From Pseudomonadota bacterium (GTDB lineage: Bacteria; Bdellovibrionota_C; UBA2361; OMII01), in NCBI GenBank assembly GCA_026390555.1, contig JAPLFS010000076.1, positions 1-64,000 on the forward strand: a stretch of DNA of 64,000 bases, written 5' to 3'. The stretch's first letter is position 1. The number at the start of each line of letters is the position of its first letter. A model generated the notes under the pieces. That model saw only the letters and a list, made by a program, of their open reading frames with translations, ran no database searches and was not told where the DNA came from. This document shows, piece by piece, positions 36,681 through 47,546 of this stretch. The position numbers were made by a program, and so were the translations under genes.

Positions 36681-37097
36681 ATGAAAAAGTTAGTAAAAAT
36701 TGTATCTGAGAAGATTAAGACGGCGTGTCAGTACACAGCGGCATCATTCGCTGCTCCAAGTGAGGCGCAGGTACGTACGATTATATTTCTTGCTGGAATA
36801 AGCATGCTTGCAATAAGTTTATCGCTTGATGCTACTGCCCAGGGAACAGGAGGAGGAGGAAATACGTACACGAAATATAACGATGCTAAGGTCGCAAATG
36901 CGGTTAACGCAATCATGACGTACCTTGAGGGTTCGTTCGGAGCGTTAATCATGGCTGCATCTGGAATCGGCGCGATTATGAGTGCTGCGTTTGGTCAGTA
37001 TAAGGCTGCCCTCAGCTTGATGGTCGTAGCGGTTGGCGCATTTATTTTGCGCTCAATCATGTCGACCTTCTTTAATGACCAGAATATTCAGAACTAA
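36681..37097 (+). CDS. VirB2/TraA-like pilin
   Basis: 138 residues. A long basic leader, a hydrophobic signal (IIFLAGISMLAISLSLDATA), a Gly-rich loop (GTGGGGNTYTKY) and two further hydrophobic helices (SFGALIMAASGIGAIMSAAFG and ALSLMVVAVGAFILRSIM) joined by a short polar QYKA loop: the two-helix architecture of T4SS major pilins. An AGG lies shortly before the ATG. The gene stands at the end of the cluster with its own upstream region and a strong terminator, as expected for an abundant product. In F the pilin gene is before traL, so its place is unusual. Confidence 0.75.
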   Translation: MKKLVKIVSEKIKTACQYTAASFAAPSEAQVRTIIFLAGISMLAISLSLDATAQGTGGGGNTYTKYNDAKVANAVNAIMTYLEGSFGALIMAASGIGAIMSAAFGQYKAALSLMVVAVGAFILRSIMSTFFNDQNIQN

Positions 37098-37127
37098 GAA
37101 CAAGCCCCATACGGGGAGTTCTTGTTG

Positions 37128-37161
37128 GGCGTCAGGGGAGAGATCTCCTGACGCCTTTTTT
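37128..37161 (+). terminator. Rho-independent terminator of the pilin gene
   Basis: A 9-base-pair stem GGCGTCAGG / CCTGACGCC followed by TTTTTT. It closes the T4SS cluster before the convergent kinase-like gene. A smaller hairpin (CCCCATACGGGG inside AAGAAC / GTTCTT) precedes it at about 37097-37124. Confidence 0.85.
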
Positions 37162-37186
37162 ATTGTGGTGCTGGGAGCCGCCCCTT

Positions 37187-39424
37187 CTAGGACAACTTCC
37201 CCATCACCATCTTAAGAAGTGCGGCATCCTTTTCCTTTGAGATACGAGCCTGCAGGATCTTTTTCTGCGCGCTATCCCTTGGATCTAGTCGAGCGTAAGC
37301 TAGGGTGCGAGCCAAGGGCTCTTGGTGCTGTGCAAGGAGCTCCAAAATCTCTATAGAACCGACCCATTCGTTGTGCCTTAGGTAACGAGCCGCCTCTAGA
37401 TTAAAGATATCTGAGCTGTCCTGTGCGCTTCTAGCCAGGAGTAACAACAACACCGTATCGGGCGCGGGCCTTAGACCGAACCAGGCCGCTATAAATGGGG
37501 TGCGCTTACCTGCCTCCAATTGAAGAGCTGAGATAAGCGCTATGGTTTGCTCACGCGTTAGTCGGTTCCCCTCTCCAGATAATAAGAGCAGAAGGTTAGT
37601 ATCGCTCTCCTTAAAATAGCGCTCCCTGAGCATGAGAGCAGCCCCCTGCCTAACTCCCTGCAGGGGAAAGGTTAAGAGATCTCCATACTGTGAAATAGTG
37701 AAGGATCGTTTCGGTAGTTTGTTAAGAAGTAATGATAGTTTATCGATGCTCCCTATGGAGCTCCACTTTGCGAGGTCCTCGATATCAAACCAGCCGAGCA
37801 CCTGTCCTAGCTCCCCTCCCCTATCTCTAATGGCTGCTAGAAGCTGCACCGCCGCTGCATCGTTCTGAGCAACGATAGGCATAAGGATAATGAGACGCGC
37901 TAGGGTGCCCTTGGAGCTTGAATCTCCCCCCATAAAGGCCTCAAAGAGGTTAGGGTTGGTATTACCAGAGATAATTCCGGCTAGGGCTAAGCTCTCCGGC
38001 GCACCGGCCGACGAGATCCCAAGCTCCCCAAGCTGTCTAAATACCGATCCTACGGGATCGGCAAGGTTTGTGAAGAGAGAGAGCGAAAGAAGCTTTAACT
38101 GAGGGCTTGGATTATTTGGCTGCATCTGACCAGCAACGGCCATAATTACAGCAGGGTGCAGCGAGGCTAGCGGTGGTATGCCCTCTAGCCCCTGCGGTAG
38201 AAGGGGTGCCAAAGTCAGGCTCAAAACCGCCTCCTGATCAGCTCTTGATAAATCTTTGCGCCATAGATCGGTCAAGGCAACCCTCATTAGGACCGCCGTA
38301 GTTCCTGCAGGATTAGCCCCCGCCATAATGGATTTAACAATGGTGTTCTCCGCCGATGGTTCATGCTCTAGAACCGCTGCTCTAGCAACGCGCAACATAC
38401 GCTTGCGATCAGCGCTCTCCCAGTCGCTCTCATACTCGGCGTTACGATCGGGGGCTAAGATCGGGATGCGGTGCGCGATCTGAAAATATAACGAGGGATA
38501 GCGATACCGTATCAAGAGGGTTACACCCAATAGAAATACAGCGATAAGCCAGAGCTTTTGGAAGCTGCGGGGCTCTCCCCTATGAATGGGATTCTGAGCT
38601 TTGCGGGATGACGCATTGTTGCTATGTGCGAGTGTTGCGTTATCAGAAGAGCCAGGACGGCGTACCAATCGACCAGCGCTCGAAGGAGGGCCTACGTTTC
38701 TAACGTTAAACACCTCCTCTACTTCCTCCAAAAAGGGACGTTGTCGGGGCGCTGGTAGGGCAAGGCGCTCTAGAATCTCCCGTTGCTGCGAGCTAACCCC
38801 ATCCCCTAGCAACTCTGTAAGAATAAGACCCAATCCGAAAAGATCGCTAGTATGAGGCACCTCCTCATCTGGGCTCACCTCTGGTGCTAAAAAACGATCT
38901 CTTGAGCCGTTCAATGCACCAAAAAGTGGATCGAGTAAGCTTAGCGAGCCCCCTGAGTATGCGAGGTTAGAAAGGGAGAGGTGTCCGTGTACCAGATTTC
39001 TCGCCTTGAGCTGGCGCACCTGTTGAATGACAAGAGAGGCAAGGGCTAGGTTCTTAACCCCTGCTATAATCTCGCCCAGCTCTAATTGATCTGCCAGTGT
39101 CTGGGGTACGTACGCCCTGATAGAGAGAAATTGTTTGAGGTGCGCTCGTCGCTCGATCCGAATCGAACATCCCGGTAAGGCCGAGAATCCCTCCATCTCA
39201 GCAGAGTAGGTTTTTAAGAGAGCCTCACTCAGTGGTCGGGAGAATCGCAATAACACCACCCGCCCACCATCTAGGATTAGGGGCCGAATATCCCACTCTT
39301 CATCCCCAAGCTTGGGCCCAAGCATAACATTTATGCATACCGCCCCGGCTGGGAACCATTCACGGTAAGAATCCAAGATACGCTGCTGCGCTGAGTTTAG
39401 TTCATCGGGTAAAATAAGCTTCAT
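37187..39424 (-). CDS. Membrane protein with degenerate Ser/Thr kinase domain
   Basis: 745 residues. The N-terminal 245 residues follow a protein-kinase layout, but key positions are changed. The beta3 strand reads VVLLRFS with Arg for Lys, the catalytic loop is LVHGHLSLSN in place of HRDLKPxN, and the Mg loop is DPLFG in place of DFG. FLAPEV and the SDLFGLGLILTELL helix are kept. A membrane helix follows near residue 300 (LWLIAVFLLGVTLLIRY), then 420 residues of helical, Leu/Ala-rich sequence without known motif, perhaps HEAT-like. I infer a pseudokinase receptor or scaffold. It converges on the pilin gene and is followed by ispG on the same strand. Confidence 0.65.
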   Translation of the reverse strand: MKLILPDELNSAQQRILDSYREWFPAGAVCINVMLGPKLGDEEWDIRPLILDGGRVVLLRFSRPLSEALLKTYSAEMEGFSALPGCSIRIERRAHLKQFLSIRAYVPQTLADQLELGEIIAGVKNLALASLVIQQVRQLKARNLVHGHLSLSNLAYSGGSLSLLDPLFGALNGSRDRFLAPEVSPDEEVPHTSDLFGLGLILTELLGDGVSSQQREILERLALPAPRQRPFLEEVEEVFNVRNVGPPSSAGRLVRRPGSSDNATLAHSNNASSRKAQNPIHRGEPRSFQKLWLIAVFLLGVTLLIRYRYPSLYFQIAHRIPILAPDRNAEYESDWESADRKRMLRVARAAVLEHEPSAENTIVKSIMAGANPAGTTAVLMRVALTDLWRKDLSRADQEAVLSLTLAPLLPQGLEGIPPLASLHPAVIMAVAGQMQPNNPSPQLKLLSLSLFTNLADPVGSVFRQLGELGISSAGAPESLALAGIISGNTNPNLFEAFMGGDSSSKGTLARLIILMPIVAQNDAAAVQLLAAIRDRGGELGQVLGWFDIEDLAKWSSIGSIDKLSLLLNKLPKRSFTISQYGDLLTFPLQGVRQGAALMLRERYFKESDTNLLLLLSGEGNRLTREQTIALISALQLEAGKRTPFIAAWFGLRPAPDTVLLLLLARSAQDSSDIFNLEAARYLRHNEWVGSIEILELLAQHQEPLARTLAYARLDPRDSAQKKILQARISKEKDAALLKMVMGKLS

Positions 39425-39439
39425 AAGATGCTAAACCTC

Positions 39440-40630
39440 TTAGCGGCGCTCCTGAAGCACGCTATCGATCTCCACTTTCAGGCGTGGCAGGATCTCCTCA
39501 TACGAGAACTGTCCTACCAGGGTACCTGCACGCTTGAGATTGACGTGAGTCGGGGCACACCACAACCCGAGATCGGCATCATCTGTCTCGCCTGGACCGT
39601 TAACTCGGCATCCCATTACCGCAATCGTCAGCTTTTTATCGGCGAACTGTAGGGTCATCTCGCGAACCTGCTGGGCGAGTTCAACAAAAGCCTCGTTCTC
39701 TACCCGTGAACACGATGGGCAGGAGATGATATTTAGCCCCTCGTGCTCAAAGCGCGGCACCGAACGGAAACGTCCGGCATAGATATCCTCTACGATCTTT
39801 TTGGCAAGAAGGACCTCCTGATGCTTCTCGCTGTGCGGTAGGGTGAGCGAGACCCTGAGCGTATCGCCTATGCCCTGCACGAGCAGGTTCTCAAATGCAA
39901 CGCGGGTCTTAATCTCACCCATCGGAAGCATGCCCGCCTCGGTTACACCGAGGTGTAGCGGAATCTCTGGAAACTCAACTGCGAATTTGCGGTTGATATC
40001 GATCACATCGTTTGGGTCCGAGCTTTTAAGGGAGACCACATAGTTTGTGAAGCCTAGATCTTCAAGGTAGCCGATATGCTCACGAGCGGAGCTCATTGCA
40101 ACCTCTAGCGGGTCCTCTCCGTGCGCGGCCAGGGCTGGATCGAGTGAGCCAAAGTTTACACCGACACGAATCGCTAGGTTGTAATCACGCGCCACACCTA
40201 CGATATACTTAACCTTCTCGTGCACCGGAACGCTTGTCTCATGGTGATAGAGGTGTCCCGGATTGTAGCGGATCTTTTGAACGTACGGAGCAACGCTCTT
40301 TGCAAGCTTATAGCTCTCCTGTAGGTCAACAACGAGGCGTGCGCTGGTGCCCCTACGCAGCTCTGCAAGAGCCTCAACATCTCTGCGGCTATCGATGGCG
40401 ATGCGAATAATGTCGGCGCCGTGTTGTTCAAGCAGTGCGATCTGAGCGGCGGTTGCGACTAGATCCTGGGTCTTGGTGGCGCACATCGACTGGACCGAGA
40501 TAGGGCCAGAGCTGCCGATTACTAGATCCCCAACCTGAACGGTCCTGGTGCTGCGCCGTTTAATCTGCACTCCAGAGGTAGCCCCAATCTGTGCCAAGCT
40601 CTCACCCATATAAACTACCGCGCTCCGCAT
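39440..40630 (-). CDS. ispG: 4-hydroxy-3-methylbut-2-en-1-yl diphosphate synthase
   Basis: Iron-sulfur enzyme (GcpE) of the MEP isoprenoid pathway that converts MEcPP to HMBPP. 396 residues: [26 protein letters not shown] at the start (anchor SVQSMC), a TIM barrel with DIIRIAIDS and [27 protein letters not shown] and IGDTLRVSL, then the 4Fe-4S ligands in IISCPSCSR and [11 protein letters not shown]. All three Cys are present. The start may be at 40630 or seven codons further in at MGES; both are compatible. It precedes the kinase-like gene on the same strand. Confidence 0.95.
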   Translation of the reverse strand: MRSAVVYMGESLAQIGATSGVQIKRRSTRTVQVGDLVIGSSGPISVQSMCATKTQDLVATAAQIALLEQHGADIIRIAIDSRRDVEALAELRRGTSARLVVDLQESYKLAKSVAPYVQKIRYNPGHLYHHETSVPVHEKVKYIVGVARDYNLAIRVGVNFGSLDPALAAHGEDPLEVAMSSAREHIGYLEDLGFTNYVVSLKSSDPNDVIDINRKFAVEFPEIPLHLGVTEAGMLPMGEIKTRVAFENLLVQGIGDTLRVSLTLPHSEKHQEVLLAKKIVEDIYAGRFRSVPRFEHEGLNIISCPSCSRVENEAFVELAQQVREMTLQFADKKLTIAVMGCRVNGPGETDDADLGLWCAPTHVNLKRAGTLVGQFSYEEILPRLKVEIDSVLQERR

Positions 40631-40947
40631 AAGTTGCTGTTAAGACGAACTAGAGTCTAACTTTTTAAGCCCCTTAAGGCTATATCCATAGAGCTACCTA
40701 AGTAGCATTTCATGCCCCCATAAAATCCCCCTGTTAAGACCGTATTTTTGTTGTATCATTGGGTGGTTAGGTCAGGCTTTGTAGGAGTATCTGGATGCAA
40801 AAATTTGCTCTATTGGTGATAGCAAACGGATGTAGCGGTAAATTACGTTAAGCAAAACCCACAAAATGCCGTAGATGGCTTGTGACATATACGAGGGATA
40901 TACGACATAAACCGACTTACCTCTGAGAGTACCGTTTAGGAAAAATT
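40631..40947. other. Divergent intergenic region with a possible 18-codon ORF
   Basis: This 317-base gap separates divergent ispG and the PRTase gene. It carries a mini-ORF at 40795-40851 on the plus strand, MQKFALLVIANGCSGKLR, with an AGGAG seven bases before its ATG. The peptide looks like the start of a lipoprotein (hydrophobic run then Cys) but ends at once in TAA, so it may be a decayed gene or a leader peptide. No other feature was recognised. Confidence 0.35.
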
Positions 40948-41487
40948 ATGACGAACATTGATGACCTTGGAGAGATCTTTGCAAAAATAACAGAGGAATA
41001 TGAGGAGCCGGTTCCGATCGGGGGGCGCTGCGAAAGCCGTGTCTATTATCGTGTCGGAGATCTGAGTGATGCGGAACTTGATGCATGCGCCGAATATGTC
41101 GCAGGGCGCATTAAAAATGTAGTCTCCCCACAAAAGCCGCAGCTGTTTCTAAAGCTACCCGGAGGATATTCGTTCTTTGCTGAGCGGCTCTGTGCAATCT
41201 ATTCTGAGCTCTATAACAAGGGCAAGGAAGTTCCCCTTGAGCAATATATGGAGAGCAAGATGGCGAACGGTCACGGGGAGAAATATCGTGGCTACTCCTC
41301 CATCCTGGTTACCGATGTAATCACCACCGCGCGCTCAAGCCTTGAGGCGCACACACGAGCGACCCTACGTGGGGTTCCGGTACTGTGTTGGGCAACCCTT
41401 ATTGATAGAACCTTCGGGCCTGGCCCAGTGCCGGTTGTGTCTGCATTCACGGGCGCGCCGGTAAGGGTTTTAACGCAGGTTGGGTAA
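40948..41487 (+). CDS. Phosphoribosyltransferase-like protein (type I fold)
   Basis: 179 residues. SSILVTDVITTARSSLEAHTRA matches the PRPP-binding loop (hydrophobic strand, D-V-I-T-T-x-x-S) of orotate and related phosphoribosyltransferases, with Ala in place of the usual Gly at the third position after TT. The N-terminal part RCESRVYYRVGDLSDAELDACAEYVAGRIK and the segment QLFLKLPGGYSFFAERL are not familiar. The base substrate cannot be named. No pyrimidine or purine gene is next to it. The start ATG has only a weak Shine-Dalgarno (AGG, further upstream). Confidence 0.65.
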   Translation: MTNIDDLGEIFAKITEEYEEPVPIGGRCESRVYYRVGDLSDAELDACAEYVAGRIKNVVSPQKPQLFLKLPGGYSFFAERLCAIYSELYNKGKEVPLEQYMESKMANGHGEKYRGYSSILVTDVITTARSSLEAHTRATLRGVPVLCWATLIDRTFGPGPVPVVSAFTGAPVRVLTQVG

Positions 41488-41511
41488 ACTCAGTACTGTC
41501 TTAAAGGTGCC

Positions 41512-42120
41512 TTAGCGTCTCTTAAGCTGAATAACCTTTGCGGAAGTGCCGACAGCTAGCTTTAGTTGCGGTATGCTAGCTGACTCTTCATTTCGCTCGT
41601 TAATCACCTGTTCACCTAGCAGTTCAAGGGTTGAGAGCACCGTTAAGCTCTCTTCGGAGAGATCTGCTGCTGGACGAACTACACGACTTCGCTTAATCAG
41701 TACATCTAGCTCGTGATGAACAGCCTGCCCGGCCTGAACCCTAGCCTTTAGGCTTACCAACAGGGTTGCAAGCGAGGTCGCCTTAATAAAGTCCCCCTTC
41801 TCTGCACACGCGATTAGATCACGTTGCGCAAGCACTAGCTCGCTCTCACTGGCACGCCAAAGGTTCTGAAACTCGTTGCGCAGCGCAAATACGTCGTAGA
41901 TTAACTTCTTAGTGTTAGGTGAGTCTGCTGCTTCTGTAAGCTTACGTAGCAACAGTCCATTTATATCGCGCCACTCTGATACCTGTGCAGCTGAAAGCTC
42001 GACAGAGGCCCCCTCCATCCGCACAAACGAGGTGTTGCCTGCGCTATTGTATAACCTTAAAGCTCTACGGCTTTTTTGAAGTAACGCCATTACGCGGGAG
42101 TGGAAGGATTCGGATTCCAT
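41512..42120 (-). CDS. Hypothetical helical protein
   Basis: 202 residues, mostly charged helices without signal peptide or membrane segment (LLQKSRRALRLYNSAGN, LRNEFQNLWRASESELVLAQRDL, LLVSLKARVQAGQAVHHELDVLI). Not recognised. It resembles export-chaperone or coiled-coil proteins only in composition. It stands alone, with the repeat element copy 2 lying just upstream of its start. Confidence 0.5.
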   Translation of the reverse strand: MESESFHSRVMALLQKSRRALRLYNSAGNTSFVRMEGASVELSAAQVSEWRDINGLLLRKLTEAADSPNTKKLIYDVFALRNEFQNLWRASESELVLAQRDLIACAEKGDFIKATSLATLLVSLKARVQAGQAVHHELDVLIKRSRVVRPAADLSEESLTVLSTLELLGEQVINERNEESASIPQLKLAVGTSAKVIQLKRR

Positions 42121-42191
42121 TATTACTATCTCTTAAAGTAACTAGTCAGCATATTCCAAAAATATTCGCATACAGTAATGGCAGTCAATAG

Positions 42192-42352
42192 CCCCTCAGG
42201 GGCCGATTTGCGGAGCAAATCGAGGGTGAAAACATTAACTGGTCACAAAATCTGCCGTCCCCGATCAGGGGACGACCAATCGAATTACCTATAAAACTTC
42301 GCCGTAATCTGAGTAGCTTGAATCGCGACATTAAACTACGGTGACCAGTTAT
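42192..42352 (+). repeat. Structured repeat element, copy 2
   Basis: Same layout as the element before etfB. CCCCTCAGGGG and the GATTTGCGGAGCAAATC hairpin lie at 42192-42222, GTCCCCGATCAGGGGAC at 42257-42273, and between them a pairing arm AACTGGTCAC (42237-42246). That arm is the exact reverse complement of 42341-42350. The hairpins are nearly identical to copy 1, the arms and linkers differ. Confidence 0.75.
42332..42351 (+). repeat. 20-bp direct repeat, left copy
   Basis: TAAACTACGGTGACCAGTTA is repeated exactly at 42501-42520. It contains the right pairing arm of repeat element copy 2. Confidence 0.8.
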
Positions 42353-42500
42353 CTCTTAAAAATCTAACGTGCCGACTTTTAGCAGCGCTTTGAGGGATAA
42401 TCAACATCTATATCTAATACGTCGTTATACGCTACCGGATATCTCCATCACACCATGAAAGGTTCCAGCTACCTAGCAAATTACGACAAGCGGCCTTCGA

Positions 42501-42517
42501 TAAACTACGGTGACCAG

Positions 42518-42520
<3 letters not shown>
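42501..42520 (+). repeat. 20-bp direct repeat, right copy
   Basis: Exact copy of 42332-42351, lying across the stop codon of tgt (which ends at 42518 on the minus strand). The 149 bases between the copies hold no gene. Confidence 0.8.
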
Positions 42521-44694
<2,174 letters not shown>

Positions 44695-44696
44695 AC

Positions 44697-45440
44697 TTAG
44701 CTTTTGGTCTTACCGAAGGCCTCAAAGAAGTTAATCGGCATCGGAAATAGTATGGTAGAGCTGTTTTCAGCCGAGATCTGCTTGAGGGTTTCAAGATATC
44801 TAAGTTGCAGGGCGGTGCTCTCTTTAGACATAATAACTGCCGCGGCGGTTAACTTCTCCGCCGCCTGAAATTCTCCCTCAGCTTGAATAACCTTGGCGCG
44901 GCGCTCACGCTCGGCCTCTGCTTGGCGCGCTATAGCACGCCGCATCTCTTGCGGTAGGTCGATATCCTTAATCTCCACCACAGAGACCTTAACGCCCCAT
45001 GGATCAGTGTGGCGATCGATAATTTCCTGAATACGTTGATTGATCTGGTCCCGTTTTGAAAGGAGATCATCAAGCTCAGACTCTCCGCACGCGCTGCGTA
45101 GCGTTGTCTGAGCGATCTGACTAGTGGCATACAGGTAGTTCTCGACGGCTAACACCGCGCGCGATGGATCGAGTACTCTAAAATAGAGCACCGCATTGAC
45201 CTTAATAGAGATATTATCGCGGGTGATAACGTCCTGCGTTGGAACGTCCATCGTTATGATGCGCTGATCCACCCGTGTTAGTTCATCAACGAAGGGGATA
45301 ATAAAGCGCAGTCCGGCTTCCTTCATGCCTTTGTATACTCCGAAGCGCAGCACCACACCGCGCTCATAGCTGCGGATTGTATAGGAGCTAAAAAAAAGCA
45401 GCGCAGCTAACGCTATTACGATAAGAATTATTATACTCAT
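44697..45440 (-). CDS. Slipin/stomatin family (band 7) membrane protein
   Basis: 247 residues. An N-terminal membrane hairpin ([20 protein letters not shown]) is followed by the SPFH domain: [63 protein letters not shown] (anchors RFGVYKG and [12 protein letters not shown]), [20 protein letters not shown] and [32 protein letters not shown]. Bacterial slipins scaffold membrane microdomains. It is beside an NfeD-type gene, the usual partner. Confidence 0.92.
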   Translation of the reverse strand: MSIIILIVIALAALLFFSSYTIRSYERGVVLRFGVYKGMKEAGLRFIIPFVDELTRVDQRIITMDVPTQDVITRDNISIKVNAVLYFRVLDPSRAVLAVENYLYATSQIAQTTLRSACGESELDDLLSKRDQINQRIQEIIDRHTDPWGVKVSVVEIKDIDLPQEMRRAIARQAEAERERRAKVIQAEGEFQAAEKLTAAAVIMSKESTALQLRYLETLKQISAENSSTILFPMPINFFEAFGKTKS

Positions 45441-45461
45441 AGGGCATCCCTTATTTCTTCT

Positions 45462-45749
45462 CTACACACGCTCAACAAGTAGCGTAAGCTCCGCTTCTAC
45501 CGCAACGACACGGATACGCTCACCGCGTTGGATGATACCGCGCTTCGTTGTTGCTCTCCAGATCTCACCTCGAACCGAGACGGAGCCGACCTCAGAGAAT
45601 GAGTCTAGCGCCTCGCCCGTATGTCCAACCAGCCCAACAATATCAAACTTTGCGTCCTCTGCACCTCCTCCTAGGCTAGCTCCTAAGTTCAGCAGAACGA
45701 GCACAAGAGCAATGAGGGCTAGTACTGCCAACACTAAGTATGTAATCAC
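45462..45749 (-). CDS. Short NfeD-like protein
   Basis: 95 residues: one membrane helix (YLVLAVLALIALVLVLLNLG) and an OB-fold domain (VGLVGHTGEALDSFSEVGSVSVRGEIWRATT and IQRGERIRVVAVEAELTLLVERV). This is the short NfeD type without the protease domain. It sits 21 bases ahead of the slipin gene on the same strand; NfeD and slipin proteins act as a pair in membrane quality control. Confidence 0.85.
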   Translation of the reverse strand: MITYLVLAVLALIALVLVLLNLGASLGGGAEDAKFDIVGLVGHTGEALDSFSEVGSVSVRGEIWRATTKRGIIQRGERIRVVAVEAELTLLVERV

Positions 45750-45811
45750 AGGGGCAGGATAGCACGACTAATCACGTGTGAATATGTGAAAGGCCCTCTA
45801 GGTAACCCGCC

Positions 45812-46273
45812 TTATTGCAGATACGACACAACGCCCTTAAGGTGGCCCCATACCGTGCGCTTTAGCTCCTGACTTTGCTCCATCTCGGCTAGCCCATGCG
45901 TGCGCAGGACCATCGTTTGATCAAGTGCATTGAGGGAACCTAGCTCCTGCTCGGACCCGAACACTATCGTAAGCGCTGTGGGGAGCTCTCCCACAGATGA
46001 TCTCTCAATAGCAAGGCCCTGCTCGGAGCTGGCCGCAACGGTTGTCCGGTACTGCTCAGGTGTAAGCTTTAGCGCCTTACTGCAGATCGAATCCAACAGA
46101 AGGCTTTCTGCTGTGGTTAGCGCCCCCTGCGCCGTGACCACAATAATGGCGCACTTTAATTGAGAGGTGCTCTTTGCTGCAGGCTTAAGGGCGCTCCTAG
46201 GAATACCAGCCGGATAGAGGGCAGCTACCTTATCAAGATAACGCAGTAGTGTTGAACGACATTTAGGGAGCAT
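45812..46273 (-). CDS. Hypothetical protein between coaBC and nfeD
   Basis: 153 residues not recognised. An N-terminal basic, Pro-containing part (LLRYLDKVAALYPAGIPRSALKP) is followed by an alpha/beta segment (LKCAIIVVTAQGALTTAESLLLDSICSKAL) and ALTIVFGSEQELGSLNALDQTMVLRTHGLAEM. No signal peptide or helix for the membrane. The TIVFGSEQELG segment recalls pieces of nucleotide-binding or DNA-glycosylase-like folds, but this is too weak for a call. It lies 12 bases after coaBC on the same strand. Confidence 0.55.
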   Translation of the reverse strand: MLPKCRSTLLRYLDKVAALYPAGIPRSALKPAAKSTSQLKCAIIVVTAQGALTTAESLLLDSICSKALKLTPEQYRTTVAASSEQGLAIERSSVGELPTALTIVFGSEQELGSLNALDQTMVLRTHGLAEMEQSQELKRTVWGHLKGVVSYLQ

Positions 46274-46285
46274 GAAAATACCTTA

Positions 46286-47539
46286 TCAAGTTAGGGTGTC
46301 TTTCGTAATACCTCTAACGATACTGTCTACGATGCTGCGTGAGATCTGCGCTTTATGCGCAGTTCCAATCTGCTCCTCTTTGCCATCTTTGCTAACGATC
46401 CAGACGCGATTTGTGTCGTGATCGAAAGCCTCGTGCGCCAAGTTCCCAACCATTAGATCGGTGTTCTTTGCACTTAATTTATGGCGTACCTCGTTTAAGA
46501 GCTCCTCCTCATCCCCCGTTTCAACGGCGAACCCAACCAGAAAGGGACGCGCTGTCTTACCCTTTTGAATGCCGATACTTTTAAGAATATCTAGGGTTGC
46601 TTTAAGTTCAAGTGCGCGCGGCTCGTTCGATTTTTTAATCTTTTTACTGGATGGATCTGCCGGAGTATAGTCAGCAACCGCAGCCGTTGTAATAACAATA
46701 TCAAACTGCTCGGCTGCCGCACCAAACCCAGATATGGCCCGTTGCGTCATCGCCTCGTACATCTCAGCCGCTGAGGTAACCGCGACACAGGTAATATCAC
46801 GGGGTATATATGGCGTACGACCAAGGGGTCCATGCACAAGCGTTACCTCGGCGCCCCGTCTATAGGCCTCCTTTGCAAGTTGAATCCCCATTTTTCCAGA
46901 AGAGCGATTTGAGATATACCTGACCGGATCGATCGCCTCACGTGTTGGACCGGTTGAGATCAGTACGCGCTTGCCAGCTAAGTCCTGGGGCGCGACTGCG
47001 CGCCGAAGGTGCGAAAATATCTCGCGCTGATCAGCTAATCTGCCACGCCCTAACCAACCGCAGGCGAGTGGCCCAGAATCTGGCTCAACGAAATGCACCC
47101 CACGTTGCTGAAGCCGCATAATATTATCGATAGTGGCTGGATGATCGTACATATTAACGTTCATCGCGGGAGCCACTACTACTGGCGCCTTAGTTGCAAG
47201 GGCAACAGCCAAAAGCGGCGACTCTGCAAACCCGTACGACAACTTGGCGATCAGATCTGCACTGGCCGGTGCAATCAACAACACATCGGCCCAATCTGCA
47301 AGTTCGATATGTCCGATAGCGCCCGACTCAGTCTCGTTCCAAAAGGTGTTGGTTACGGGCTTACCGGTAATAACCTCCAGGGTAAAGGGGGTCACGAATT
47401 TAGCTGCGGAATCGGTCATAACGACCCGCACCTCACAGCCATGCGTTATAAGGTAGCGCGCAAGTTCTGCACTCTTGTACGCCGCAATAGAGCCACTAAT
47501 ACCTAGTACGACCTTAGTTTTCTTACGCACCAACTTCAT
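46286..47539 (-). CDS. coaBC: Bifunctional phosphopantothenoylcysteine decarboxylase / synthetase
   Basis: Two steps of coenzyme A synthesis. About 417 residues. The CoaC flavoprotein domain has VVLGISGSIAAYKSAELARYL, LADWADVLLIAPASADLIAKLSYG (catalytic-loop region), PAMNVNMYDHPA and the ACGWLGRGRLAD loop. The CoaB domain opens with KRVLISTGPTREAIDPVRYISNRSSGKMG and carries VTSAAEMYEA, AAVADYTPA and the lid KIKKSNE. I place the start at ATG 47539 (MKLVRKKTKVVLG). The frame also runs upstream to 47608 into the MBL gene, but that extension has no family counterpart. Confidence 0.94.
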   Translation of the reverse strand: MKLVRKKTKVVLGISGSIAAYKSAELARYLITHGCEVRVVMTDSAAKFVTPFTLEVITGKPVTNTFWNETESGAIGHIELADWADVLLIAPASADLIAKLSYGFAESPLLAVALATKAPVVVAPAMNVNMYDHPATIDNIMRLQQRGVHFVEPDSGPLACGWLGRGRLADQREIFSHLRRAVAPQDLAGKRVLISTGPTREAIDPVRYISNRSSGKMGIQLAKEAYRRGAEVTLVHGPLGRTPYIPRDITCVAVTSAAEMYEAMTQRAISGFGAAAEQFDIVITTAAVADYTPADPSSKKIKKSNEPRALELKATLDILKSIGIQKGKTARPFLVGFAVETGDEEELLNEVRHKLSAKNTDLMVGNLAHEAFDHDTNRVWIVSKDGKEEQIGTAHKAQISRSIVDSIVRGITKDTLT

Positions 47540-47546
47540 CTGACCG

